A DNA stretch of 64,000 nucleotides from positions 74,269,467 through 74,333,466 of the forward strand of contig OY755246.1 of assembly GCA_963576725.1 (NCBI GenBank). The letters are read 5' to 3'. A program made the position numbers and the translations under genes. The notes below the pieces were generated by a model that had not been told where the DNA came from, did no database searches, and saw only the letters and a program-made list of their open reading frames with translations. The DNA is from Azorinus chamasolen (lineage: Eukaryota > Mollusca > Bivalvia > Cardiida > Solecurtidae). Positions 35,560-46,372 of this stretch are shown here, piece after piece; positions within the stretch are counted from its first letter, which is position 1; each line of letters starts with the position of its first letter.

Positions 35560-36406
35560 ATGCCAAATATCAAAGGTCTAGGCCTATCAGTTTCAGAGAT
35601 GAAGATTTTTAAAGATTTTCCTATGAACTAGTATATGGTTCAAGATAAGAAGATGTTTCTAAATATTGTGCATGGTTGCCATGGCAACAGGACTGGTGAA
35701 TCCCTACCACTATCTTGAGCATCTTTTGAAGCTTACAACCATAGTATGTATCTGAGCAAGTTTCAAGAAGATTGGGATAAAACTATAGCCCCTGGTGTGT
35801 CCAAAAGCTATTTTCTGTGATTTGACCTACTGACCTACTTTATGACCCAAACTGACCTATATATATTCATGGATGAGCTAAATGTTATCCAGGACATGAC
35901 TGTGACAAAATTTCATGAAGACATAACCATAACTAAAATTTCTAGGTTTTTAACTTCAGATTCCATTTTACCATATATGGAAAAAAATGACCACGCCCTC
36001 TGGCGGCCATGTTTTTCGCCAGATCAAAATTCATTTAACAACTTTTAAAGTCTATCAACTGAGAAACATTTTGGTGAAAACTATATTCAAATCGGACAAA
36101 TTATTCTGGAGAAGAAGATTTTTCTAGATATTGTGTACAGTTGCCATGTCAACAAGACCGATGGCCCCACCCACTATCTTTTAACACTCAACAAGACCGA
36201 TGGCCCCACCCACTATCTTTTAACACTTTTGAAGCACACTCCCACAGTATGTATCTGACCAAGTTTGGTTACAATTGGGCAGTCGGTTTCAGAGAAGTCG
36301 TTTTAAATTGTTGACGGACGGACGGACTGACAAACGGACAGATGGACGCCAGACACAGGGGTATCACAATAGCTCACCTTGAGCACTTTGTGCTCTGGTG
36401 AGCTAA
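35560..36406 (+). mobile_element. Helentron-like element, 5' end unclear
   Basis: Units with CTACATGCCAAATATCAAAG and GTTGCCATGGCAACAGGACT, a 39-bp direct duplication (CAACAAGACCGATGGCCCCA...) at about 36151-36228, a GACGGACGGACGGACTGACA tract, and the 3' hairpin ACCTTGAGCAC-TTT-GTGCTCTGGT followed by GAGCTAA (to 36405). Confidence 0.65.
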
Positions 36407-38174
36407 ACAAGAGGGCCATGAGGCCCTGAAGCGCTCACCTGAGATAACCCTAGGGGCGGGGCCAGTTTTGACCACAAAAAATCATTTGTACAACCTTGGT
36501 AGAGATCCACAAGGCAAAGCAGTATGTCATTAATTAAAGGTCTAAGCCTTATCGTTTCAGAAAAAATAATAATTTATATTGTTCCCATGAAAAACTGATA
36601 AGCCCTGAGGCAGGGCCAAGTTTTGCCAAGTGGTCAGGGTCGTAAGTTGAACATTCTTGGCAGAGGACAACAAGCCACAACTACCTATTTGTAGAGGACC
36701 ATTAGATCATGTTACATACCAAACATAAAAGGTCTAGGCCTTACAGTTTCAGGGAAGAAGATTTTTAAAGATTTTCATATATGAAAAACTGATAATACCT
36801 CGGGCGGGGCCATTTTTGGCCCGGGTCATAATTTGAACAATCTTTGTAGAGGATCATAAGATCATGCTACACACCAAATATCAAAGGTCTATGCCTTACA
36901 GTTTCAGAGAAGAAGATTTTTAAAGATTTTCCTATGAAAAACTGATAAGCCCTTGGGCGGGGCCATTTTTGACCCGGGGGTCATAATTTGATTAATTTTT
37001 GTAGAGAACCATAAGATCATGCTACATACCAAATATCAAAGGTCTAGGCCTTACTACAGTTTCAGAGAAGAAGATTTTTAAAGATTTTCCTATGAAAAAC
37101 TGATAACCCCTTGGGCTGAGCCATATTTTGCCCGGGGGTCATAATTTGAACAATCTTTATAGAGGACCATAAGATCATGCTACATACCAACTATCAATGG
37201 TCCAGGCCTTACAGTTTCAGAGAAGAAGATTTTTAAAGATTTTCCTATGAAAAACTGATAAGCCCTTGGGCGGGGCCATTTTTGGCCTGAGGGTAATAAT
37301 TTGAACAATCTTTGTATAGGACCATAACTAGGCTTGGTGCAAAACTTTGCGAAGGAGTTAGAATAGTTTTGCGCCAAGCCCTCGATAAGATCGTGCTACA
37401 TACCAAATATCAAAGGTCTAGGCCTTACAGTTTCAGAAAAGAAGATTTTTAAAGATTTTCCTATGAAAAACTGATAACCCCTTGGGCTGGGCCATTTTTT
37501 GCCCGGGGGTCATATTTTGAACAATCTTTATAGAGGACCATAAGATCATGCTACATACCAAATATCAATGGTCTAGGTCTTACAGTTTCAGAGAAGAAGA
37601 TTTTAAAGATTCTCCTATGAAAAACTGATAAGACCTTGGGCGGGGCCATTTTTGGCCTGGGGGTAATAATTTGAACAATCTTTGTAGAGGACCATAAGAT
37701 CGTGCTACATACCAAATATCAAAGGTCTAGGCCTTACAGTTTCAGAGTAGAAGATTTTTAAAGATTTTATTATAAAAAACTGATAAGCCCTTGGGCGGGG
37801 CCATTTTTGGTCCAGGAGTCATAATTTGAACAATCTTTGTAGAGGACCATAAGATCATGCTACATACCAAATATCAAAGGTCTAGGCCTTACAGTTTCAG
37901 AGAAGAAGATTTTTTAAAGATTTTCCTATGAAAAACTGATAACCCCTTGGGCGGGGCCATTTTTTGCCCAGGGGTCATAATTTGAACAATCTTTGTAGAG
38001 GATCATAAGATCATGCTACATACCAAATATCAATGGTCATTTCGTTATTATCGGGTCAGCAGTTTCAGAGATGTCGTTTGAAAATGTGGACGGGTGACGG
38101 ACGACAGATGCTGGACGACGGACACATCGCAGTCACAATAGCTCATCCTGAGCCTTTGGCTCGGGTGAGCTAAA
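36406..38174 (+). mobile_element. Complete Helentron-like element
   Basis: 5' AACAAGAG directly on the TAA of the previous element, hairpin GGGCC-ATGA-GGCCC (36413-36426), subterminal GCTCACCTGAG. About nine units of roughly 158-190 bp (AAAACTGATAAGCCCTTGGG...), then GACGGGTGACGGACGACAGA. The 3' hairpin CCTGAGCC-TTT-GGCTCGGG is followed by TGAGCTAA. One unit carries a 57-bp insertion. Confidence 0.85.
37328..37384. mobile_element. 57-bp foldback insertion
   Basis: Present in only one unit of the array. The arms GGCTTGGTGCAAAACT and AGTTTTGCGCCAAGCC are inverse at 15 of 16 positions. ATAA flanks it on both sides (37324-37327, 37385-37388), where neighbouring units have a single ATAA. Confidence 0.75.
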
Positions 38175-38194
38175 AAGGGTTAAATCATGTTTCA

Positions 38195-38395
38195 TGTACT
38201 ATATTTCTAATTGTAATTTGTATTGTCCGTAGTTTTTCCTGTGTTACAGGCCGTTTCTAATTAGTTGTATTTATATCATTTTTCTTATATCATGTTATAC
38301 TTTTGCATATTCTATTGATATTTATTTGATGTAAAACTCTTCATGTATTGAGCCTGAGGTAAATAAAGAATCAATCAATCAATCATGCAAATGTA
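38195..38395 (+). mobile_element. LINE 3' tail
   Basis: An AT-rich 3'UTR-like stretch ending GAGGTAAATAAAGAATCAAT followed by CAATCAATC. An AATAAAG plus AATC-repeat tail is typical of CR1/L2/RTE-like LINE 3' ends. No coding part remains. Confidence 0.6.
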
Positions 38396-38452
38396 GAAAA
38401 AAATGGATTTTTTCTGAATAAAATAGAGACAAGTAAGATATAGAGACAGTTA

Positions 38453-38604
38453 AGCATCAACACTTGGGATCTAGTATCAACACTTGGGATCTAGCATCAA
38501 CACTTGGGATCTAGTATCAACACTTGGGACTGGGATCTAGTATCAACACTTGGGATCTAGTATCAACACTTGGGATCTAGTACCAACACTTGGGATCTAG
38601 TATC
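38453..38604. repeat. 20-21-bp minisatellite, seven copies
   Basis: Unit TATCAACACTTGGGATCTAG, with one copy lengthened by an internal GGGACT duplication. Confidence 0.85.
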
Positions 38605-39121
38605 TCTGTTTTACTGAACATCTCAAAACATTCAAAACAGTAAGTAGTAATTTTTCTGTGTTTTGTATATAAGTTTCAGCTAATGTAGAAGTTTCATTTA
38701 ATATTTCAGAATATGGCAACAGAATTTTATAAGAATCAACATTAGCTATTTTACATTTGAGTACTAACATATCTCTTTGTATTGCTCTCTAAATCAGCTT
38801 GAACTTATATTACAGTATTGATGGCTCATTCAACATCAAGGTCGATTTTGGTTGTTGGTTGTATATTTTGTATGTTTTAAAGTTGTAATTACGAGATGAC
38901 GGCCTAGTGACCAAGATGATAATTCTTTAAAAAAATGTCAGATCATGGAGAAAAATAGTTTAATTTCATTCTGTCATTTGTCATCCAGAATACCTCAGAA
39001 TGCAGGATTTGCGATCTAGGTTTCAATTTTTTTAAAATTGCATATGATGATGGCTGGCCGGCATATACTCATGCATGCAGGCATACTCATTTACATAATT
39101 CTATGATTCTTTTTTACTTAC

Positions 39122-39298
39122 AATTAAGTCACCATGTTGTAGCTCAAAGTTTGCATTTTCATCCACATTGTCACCAATGTCTTCATCCTGTGGTACATCA
39201 TTATCCAGATTGATATTTTCAAGCTCTAGCTGTATCTGGGCTTCTATCACTGCCTCATCATCCATGAGTCCTTCTACGCCAGATGGGGGCATACTCAT
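39122..39298 (-). CDS. LRRIQ1: LRRIQ1 coding exon 1 (start codon)
   Basis: First coding exon, 59 codons, phase 0 at its end. It opens MSMPPSGVEGLMDDEAVIEA and continues very acidic, rich in D, E and N. The stretch from MDDEAVIEAQIQLELE resembles the N-terminus I know for vertebrate LRRIQ1 (MDDDD..., then an E/L-rich helix), so the true start may be either Met1 or Met12; Met1 is chosen because the frame is open to it. The donor is TTAATT|GTAAGT. Just upstream, ATGCAATGAG places a two-codon upstream reading frame whose stop overlaps the start. A TGCAG precedes it and could be the acceptor of a 5'UTR exon. LRRIQ1 is a poorly characterised IQ-motif, LRR-containing protein. Confidence 0.82.
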
Positions 39299-39607
39299 TG
39301 CATCTGCATATTAATATATTTCATTCAAATCTTTTACATGCTGACCTTCTGTCATGTTATACTGAGCTACTCATGTACCCATTTCATGCATGTTAGCTAT
39401 AATTTGGTCTAGTTTTGTTCACTACAGATTCCTGGACTGACACAATCTCTTCTAACGATCTGCAGTGCTGAATATAATAAGATTTATGTGTATGCAAAGT
39501 TTAGTCATTCATCTATAATCGGCAGAAAAAAAATATGAAAATATTTGAAGGATAAGCTTTTACAAGACATTTTACCTGATTCTGAAATTATTTACATATA
39601 TATATAT

Positions 39608-40051
39608 TAGTGGTGTAACAATACATCAAACTATCGAACTATCGTGATAGTTGTCTATCCCAGTTACACTATCGATAGTTATTTCCAATTGACGATAGAC
39701 AATTGCGATAGTTGCTCTGACTATCGATAGTTTCGATAGTTCTTTCATATAATTGGCATTGTGTTTTCAAGATGGCGTCGACCATCGCGGAGATCGAGTT
39801 TGTTAAAAACAAAAGTGGTAAAACACAAGTGGCAGAGCCCAATTCATTTTAAATCATTTCCACAAACATTTTTTAGTAAGTATTTACAGCAAAGTTATAT
39901 CTTACACTGTGCAAATTTGCATTTACAAGTTTTCAAATCTTGGCAATAACTATTGCAATAGTTTCCAGCAATAGCAATAGTATCGCAATAGTACTTTCAG
40001 CAATAGCAATAGTATTGCAATAGTCAAAACTGGCCCCAATAGTCAGCCCTA
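39608..40051. mobile_element. hAT-type MITE upstream of LRRIQ1
   Basis: Begins TAGTGGTGTAAC and ends GTCAGCCCTA, with ATATATAT on both sides (less telling because the site is TA-rich). The inside is built of CTATCGATAGTT-type motifs. A short plus-strand frame at 39772 (MASTIAEIEFVKNKSGKTQV) may be the first codons of a lost transposase; this is a guess. It lies 310 bp upstream of the LRRIQ1 start codon. Confidence 0.65.
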
Positions 40052-40059
40052 ATATATAT

Positions 40060-40960
40060 ATACATGTACAATGGGATATATATTACACTGAACAAACAAA
40101 AATTCTCAGTCTCTCAGTCATTATATTTATATGTTTAACCTCAAAACCGTTAGGGTTGGGACACTTCTAAGGTTCAGATAAAATTGTTGATGTTCTTCAA
40201 CTACATACAAAAACACTACTATTTTGTTGAATTTGGTTGGCTATTCTTAATTTCTGATGAAATTAAATGCCCCAGGATGGGTTATTATTACTGTTCAGAA
40301 ACTTGTACTTTCATTACTTGTATTTTTTCCTGACATCATAATTATATCTCATAAAAAAATTACTTCAGCACAAGTACATTTCCTCACATACATTATTAAC
40401 AAATGTTGCAATGATAATGAAGTTTGACTTCCAATATTATTTTGAAACACCAGCCATTAAATATTTCTGTATTTGTTTGAATTTTCCACTACGTACCTAC
40501 CTTTGCGTTAGGGTTGGGACATTGACAGAAATAGTAAACCAATAATTGAAATTAAGAGGTTTTATTAACTCAAAACTATATTAAAAATCACAAGTGGATC
40601 CAAAATAACATTTTATTACATTCATCCACTCGCATAAATTGTTCTTGATTACAGACAATCAATGAAACAGATAAAAAGTTATACTTAATTTCACTTCACA
40701 AATGTTGATGCCGCTCATTTTCACACCTATTTGTTTGACTTATCAGTTTGATCTAATTAACCTGATTACTAAATGTCAACTGTTTTATTCGTTAATCTCA
40801 TGCAACATACTTATCACCTTTGTTCTTGTCCGCTAAATTTAATGGGTTATTACTGGAAAAAAATATGTGCAAACTTTGTCTGAATTCTTCAGGGAGACGA
40901 CCGATAAGGATATTCAATTTTTGCTGCAGTTTATAAACTTTAATTGACGATCGGGAAAGG
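40060..40960. other. Between the two genes, nothing recognised
   Basis: AT-rich, with GTTAGGGTTGGGACA at about 40149 and 40506. No gene or clear promoter signal. Confidence 0.4.
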
Positions 40961-41095
40961 GCCGAGTTGACCCGACTGAGACGGGCCGAGTTGATCGACC
41001 CACCCCAAAACAGGCCGAGTTGACCCGGCCGAGTTGACCCAGGCCGACTTGATCCGAGGCCGACTTGATCCGGATTCCGCCAAAACAGCTATTTT
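40961..41095. repeat. GC-rich degenerate tandem repeat, GGCCGAGTTGACCC
   Basis: About seven copies of a 14-18 bp motif (GGCCGAGTTGACCCG, later GGCCGACTTGATCCG) in otherwise AT-rich DNA between the divergent genes. Confidence 0.8.
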
Positions 41096-41189
41096 TTTCA
41101 GAAATTCTGAATTTTCAAATTTTCATATCTTTACAACAAATCAACCGATTTGCCTGAAATTTGAAACATGCATTGCTTCAGATTGCCTC

Positions 41190-41455
41190 AGCATAAACTC
41201 GGGGGATTTATATATTACTGTGCTCTGTAGTTTCATTTATATAAAGTACAACATTGGCTTCAGTTTCCAAACCGCAGTGGATTGGAACCACCTGGACAGT
41301 GAGATATAGTGAGCGCAAAGACATTAGAGGGTTTCAAGGCAGCCCTTCCTTTCAAATATTTTGACTAATATTTTTAAAGTCGCACCCCACCACCCGGTGT
41401 TCTACGCCGTAACTGGCCCTGCACCGTATTGAAGCAGAAGCAGAAGCAGTGAAAA
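41190..41455 (+). pseudogene. LINE 3'-terminal remnant
   Basis: The peptide YNIGFSFQTAVDWNHLDSEI resembles the last residues of many non-LTR reverse transcriptases (FFPRT..DWN.LP..I). It is followed by stops and then GTATTGAAGCAGAAGCAGAA, a common LINE 3' tail. It is truncated far upstream. Confidence 0.6.
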
Positions 41456-41859
41456 TATTCCTTATTTGCTCTAGGCCATAGGTCTTTGGTAGAGCTCAGT
41501 GGGAAAAGTGTTCGTTCAAAAGACACCAGTCCTGGTAAGATGTGTAAACGCGTCATCTTTATATGTATACTTACATCCATTATTCTTCTACTGTTTGAAA
41601 AAATGATACACTATGAATATCCTTTTCAGGGGTGCTAACATCTTTAATATTTTCACCGCATCATGGAATAATATTGTTTACAATGGAAACCAAAAATGTG
41701 ACTGGTTTACGATATAATGTCGCAAAAGGTCAGAAAACGTCTAATAATTGATTTTTTTCTCCAATATTTTAATATTACTAAAAGAGACCATTTAGTGAAA
41801 CGTCGGGTATTAAATTTATATGTCATATATTTACTCATTGCAAATTTCATATATGATGT

Positions 41860-41989
41860 TGTGTTTTAGCTTTTCTCAAAATAACGACGTCGTAACTCAG
41901 ATTACCGAAAAACGATAGTCCAGAAATCCAGCGGGAAGTGTCAATTTTTATCGAATTATTGTTGTTTGGCGAGATTCTCATGTGAAAGA
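41860..41989 (+). promoter_or_regulatory. Putative PAXIP1 5' region
   Basis: Immediately upstream of the ATG are the palindrome ACGACGTCGT (about 41884) and CGGGAAGTG, an ETS-type core (about 41932). No TATA box is evident. The assignment is by position only. Confidence 0.3.
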
Positions 41990-42073
41990 ATGCCTGAAGC
42001 AGATGATAATGGTGTTCCCGAAGACCTTTTCAAAGGCGTTACCTTCTATATTGTCGGAGAAATAGATGAAAAC
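41990..42073 (+). CDS. PAXIP1: PAXIP1 (PTIP) coding exon 1
   Basis: 84 nt, 28 codons, ending in phase 0 at GAAAAC|GTATAT. It reads MPEADDNGVPEDLFKGVTFY then IVGEIDEN. Vertebrate PTIP begins with a short acidic lead, then VPEEMF, a short strand and VGDID at the edge of BRCT1; the pattern here is the same. The ATG follows an AAAGA leader. PTIP is a nuclear adaptor with six BRCT domains that works with MLL3/4 (KMT2C/D) H3K4 methyltransferase complexes and in the DNA-damage response. Only the first domain is in this window. Confidence 0.85.
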
Positions 42074-45000
42074 GTATATGTATACTCTTGTTGTTTGGAA
42101 TTTTGAGTGGGTGGGGTTGTTTTTTCTAGAGTATAGCGGATCCGTGTTTTTCTCTCGCAATTAATTAATTGCCACATATCGACATTTTTCCGATATAAAC
42201 AATGTCGTTTCTTAGGATATATTAGTTATGTTTTCCCTTATGGGCTAATCATTCGGTTTATCATCTTTATGGTGAATTCGCCTGTTAATGCTGTTATGCT
42301 CTGTTCGTGTTCCTTAAAGTTTAAATTATATTATGTGTATGACAGTTGTGCAGTCTAAGTCTTTTTCAGTTGTATAGTAATATTTTAAAACATTTATTCA
42401 TCTTGAAATAATAAATTTTCAGAAGAAAATCATCAAAAGTGTAAATTTACTTGCTAAATAGATCGGGTCGGCTGCTACAAAATTTGACCTACTTCCTATT
42501 GATTCGTGTGCTCTAATTGGACATTATCAAAACAGCATTTCCGGGCAAGAAAATTCATGTTGCGGGATTTTTTGTGGGACTAAATTCGTTCCGATAAAAA
42601 TTCGATATTTATGTAATAGTTTTTGGTAGGGCAATGAAAAAGGCTGAAACCTACAACGTTTATCTTCAGAGCTTCATATTTGCCTATTCAGAGACATATG
42701 GCCTATTATACCAACAAATAACTCAAAAATTTTCCAACTGCATAAATCTCCCTCTTTGACACCCAATCTCCCTCATTTGAAACGCTAATCTCCCTCTTTG
42801 CCTCAAAAAAATTATCACATGTATGAAAAACTGTGGAGTCAGATTTGTCATAATTTTATAAGCAAACAGCAAACCCTGATCAGATGGTTCCTGTAGGCTC
42901 TGATCTGGATATGTTTTGTTTGCAAAGGCATTAATATGAAGGAAATATGTTAATATGTTAATTCCTCCCTCTCGATAGGACCCCTAGCTGGTGAGTTTCA
43001 CAAGTGACGTCACAAACCAAGGGAAATTATCAAGTACCCGAATGTCTAAAGTCACAGTTCGCAGTACAATAAAAACCATTAAATCAAAATTAGACAAAAA
43101 TGTTAAGTTTTTTAGATATTAGTGTTTAATTAATTGTATACTATTATTATTATACCTCATTTATATAGCGCTCTTTTCACAAAGAGAAGGAAGGCAGGTC
43201 GGTAGTTTTGATCCCATGCGCTGCTTATTAACGAATGAGATTAGCCGAAATCATCTTCCTGATCATCCCTCATCATCGTCATCTCATCACATACATGTGA
43301 TAACCTGTTGAAGCATGTCAGGTAGATTTTGGAAATTTGTCAGGTAGATTTGACTTTTGTCAGGTAGATTTTACCGACACGACGAAATATATGGAGATGA
43401 AAAAATTATCTTCTGGATACTTACGTTTTTTATACCTTTTCACATAATCATTCATACCTTACCATAAATACTGTTACGGTATTACCCACATACCATACCA
43501 TGCCATTATAAACCTTACACTACACACATAATATTTACACACACTTTCCCTCATATCAATGCCTTTTTATGCGTAGGAGTCAAGGTCTGCTCTGTTTGCT
43601 TATGATATTGGAATGATTCCACACTTTCTGGCTTGGCCCAATAAAATCAAATGTCCATGTGCTGTTATAATAATAAATCTACCTTTACAAACTATACATT
43701 ATACAGACTACATCTATACACAGCCATGGCATCATCTCCAACCCTTACAATGCCTAGAGATCAATAACCCCATTAACCCTTTCCTTCATATAAACATGTT
43801 TCACTCATTTGCAAACAGAGTAGACCCAGATCAGACAGCTCCCATAATTAAATAATGTCATGAAAAAATCAAGACTTATTACTGTTTTATCATAATGAAA
43901 AATATATTCCATTTTTATCTTATTTTATTACAGTTTCAGTGCTTTTTAGGCTTATTTTATAGCCCTTATTCGGCTATATTCCCAATGGCAAAAAAGTGTT
44001 TTCTCCAATTTTTGGAGGAAAATTCAACCTCAAGTCAAAAAAATCTATGAAAAAACGTTAACAAACCTCGATTTATTCAGTACAATCGGTCTGGGGACGA
44101 ATCTTTCGTACTTTTAGGTATTGCCGGTTTGCTGAATAAAACTAAACTGTTTATCGTTCGGAATATTCGGATATTCTTTACTTGTTGTTAACGGTCGGTG
44201 TGCATACTGCTTTTTGAAGCTATGATAACGTCACTCCCCTCGTCTTAATGTTGTCTCCTCGCTTGAGTAATAATAATGCGTGCCACATGTGGTATTTGTG
44301 GACAACGTCGCCTATGTCAGAGTTTATTCTGGACGCAGTGACAGATGGGCTAGTGAAGAAATGTAATAAAGTACTGCCCTCACTTTCAGTCTTTCTTTCA
44401 GACATAACTGCTTTGTTATCGTATAGAAAGTCCAGATAATCACATTTGTTAACAAATTGTTTTTCATAAATACTTAAACTGCTCTGAAATGTTTTTCACT
44501 TTCGTTTTCGACTCGCGCGAGAGACTATGTGATTTTGATATATAAATTAACCAATCAAATCGCGTAAAAACCTTCACACCAGATGCTGTATCTGGTCGAC
44601 GTCACTACCGGAAATAAATTTGCAGTCTCCAAGCAACAAGTAGCGACTCTCTTTCGCGACCGTGAAACGAAAACAAAACATCCCGATGTGAATTCAGATT
44701 AAATTATCTATTTAGGGAGCGGATTTGGGATTTAGCGGCATTGCCTTAGGATGGAATTCTGTCTGATTTGTATGTATCCCGCAAAGGCGCATGCCGCCAT
44801 TTGCATTTTGACACGACTGGTTCCCGAATTTTTTTTTGATAACTCCAGTACAGCGCAAACGGGAACCAACTTGTGATTACATAATGCGGGTGTTCTCCGC
44901 GGGGGAACCATACCAAAACAGGCCAAGCGTGGATCACAGCATGACAGCATGCTAAAGGGGGTTTGATTGTGTAGAGAACTAACAGATAATCTAACCCAGG

Positions 45001-45605
45001 GAGGAAAATATAGGTCACTAAAAAAAAAGCCGTGGCAGAATCGGTAAAACGGTGGAAACGTCTACCGAATCGGTAGAACGGTAGACCACCTCTGAAAACG
45101 GTAGAATTCACCTACCGTCGGTAGTTATCACTTGTATGTCATCATTCATCGGCGCTATATGACCTATTCAGGGTCGCAGTGCCGTAAAACCCAACTCGCT
45201 CACTCACTCTTTTCACACAGGATACAATGTATAGTGTGGGTTCAAATTACTATCAGAATTTGACGAAAACCCAATCTGTTTACTTGACCTTTAATGGTCA
45301 AACATGATTTGGACAGTTTCCTTTCAGGTTTTTTTCTGGTGTATACATGGGTCCATTAAAAGGAACCATTCCCAATGCAAAACGGGTAAAAAAAATCCCA
45401 ATAGAGACCAAATTTTGATGAAAATGCTAAAATAAATGTATAATAAGTTGAAATGGGACCAACTATGATTTCCAAAAATCACTCAGTTTTACACGCGAAA
45501 AAATTCCCCAATTATCCAAATGCATTTTCTCAAAATTGCCAGAAAAAGGCCAGCCTTTGCTAAACATGTACATGTATTGAATGAGATTTGTTTAATATTT
45601 TGAAG
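42074..45605. other. PAXIP1 intron 1
   Basis: Holds eroded palindromic MITE fragments (42838-42935, 43773-43850), a TTATATAGCGCTCTTTTCA repeat near 43163, a GTCAGGTAGATTT repeat (43318-43375, also at 63455-63515), and a CGGTAG/CTACCG-rich stretch (45030-45118). At 44520-44700 there is a CG-richer block with CCAATC, ACGTCA and CCGGAAA motifs that could be an alternative promoter. No further coding exon was found. Confidence 0.5.
45120..45215 (-). repeat. SINE-like fragment
   Basis: Read on the minus strand it starts GAGTGAGTGAGCGAGTTGGG and continues GTTTTACGGCACTG...GGTCATATAGCGCCGATG. It shares the TGAGTGAG head with the 21285 insertion. Confidence 0.5.
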
Positions 45606-45743
45606 ATCATAGACACCCTGACTAAATATGGAGGTAAGAGGGATACATACCTCAGTGAGATGGTCAGTCATGTCATAGCGGATGATGTGGAGAATGACGA
45701 GTACCAGGAGGCAAGAGAACTGTTTGAGCTTCCATGTGTGATG
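45606..45743 (+). CDS. PAXIP1: PAXIP1 coding exon 2 (BRCT1)
   Basis: 138 nt, 46 codons, phase 0 both ends. Acceptor ATTTTGAAG|ATC, donor GTGATG|GTAAGT. The peptide runs IIDTLTKYGGKRDTYLSEMV, then SHVIADDVENDEY and EARELFELPCVM. Human PTIP BRCT1 has the same layout: S/A-SHII-x-(E/D)-D, then EAREVFDLPVV. The SHVIADD block is the BRCT beta-2/beta-3 signature and the EARELFELP helix its continuation. A 235-bp mariner-type MITE begins only 59 bp after the donor. Confidence 0.9.
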
Positions 45744-45801
45744 GTAAGTTTAACATGCTTTGTAATTTTTCCTCTCCTACAAATAAAATTGATATCAGCT
45801 A

Positions 45802-46036
45802 CAGTAGTACAACGATCAGATGGCGTTGTTTACAAAACAGTGTGTATGTAAACACAAAAAATTAACGATAAGTACAAATGTGGCATGTATTTATTAGTAT
45901 AGGAAGCAGTGGTGTAGTGATTATGTAGTCAACTGGATTAACCTATACATTATGTCGCAGTTTAATTTATCGTTAATTTTCTGTGTTTACATACGTACTG
46001 TTTTGTAAACAACGCCATCTGATCGTTGTACTACTG
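45802..46036. mobile_element. Mariner-type MITE with about 72-bp inverted ends
   Basis: Flanked by TA on each side. The left arm CAGTAGTACAACGATCAGAT extends about 72 bp, and the right arm is its inverse with only a few differences. The middle is about 90 bp and non-coding. It lies 58 bp past the PAXIP1 exon 2 donor. Confidence 0.85.
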
Positions 46037-46151
46037 TAGATTTTTCAAAGTAAACAAATATTATTATCAACAAAATGACTAGAGTAAACAGGTTGGTTAC
46101 AGCTTTTCAGAGTGTAAATACATGTACTAAAATTGTTACTTCATCACCACA

Positions 46152-46230
46152 GCCTACATATATGTTGTTACCACTCTTTAGAATCGTCTCAAAGTGATTC
46201 TAAAGAGTGGTCACAACATAGGCTTGGCTT
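46152..46230. repeat. Long hairpin, about 33-bp arms
   Basis: The arms GCCTACATATATGTTGTTAC..CACTCTTTAGAATC and GATTCTAAAGAGTGGTCACA..CATAGGC surround a roughly 10-bp loop. The right arm and flank (GAGAAATAAAGTAGCTATTC) are also found inverted at about 32395-32455 in an LRRIQ1 intron. Confidence 0.7.
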
Positions 46231-46297
46231 CAAGGAGAAATAAAGTAGCTATTCTTGAAAATATTTTAATTGACACATCTTACCTGGGCCTCTGGCT

Positions 46298-46372
46298 TTG
46301 TGCTGTATGCCCTTTGCTGTATGCCCGTATGCCCTTTGCTGTATGCCCTTTGCTGTATGCCCTTTGCAAATG
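46298..46372. repeat. 14-19-bp tandem repeat CTGTATGCCCTTTG
   Basis: About five irregular copies of TGCCCTTTGCTGTA; one copy has CGTATGCCC. Confidence 0.75.

Noticed and set aside
44500..44760. CG-richer block with CCAAT, CRE-half and ETS motifs as a promoter.
   Set aside because: Not listed as a feature of its own because it lies inside PAXIP1 intron 1 and no first exon could be attached to it; short motifs alone are weak evidence.
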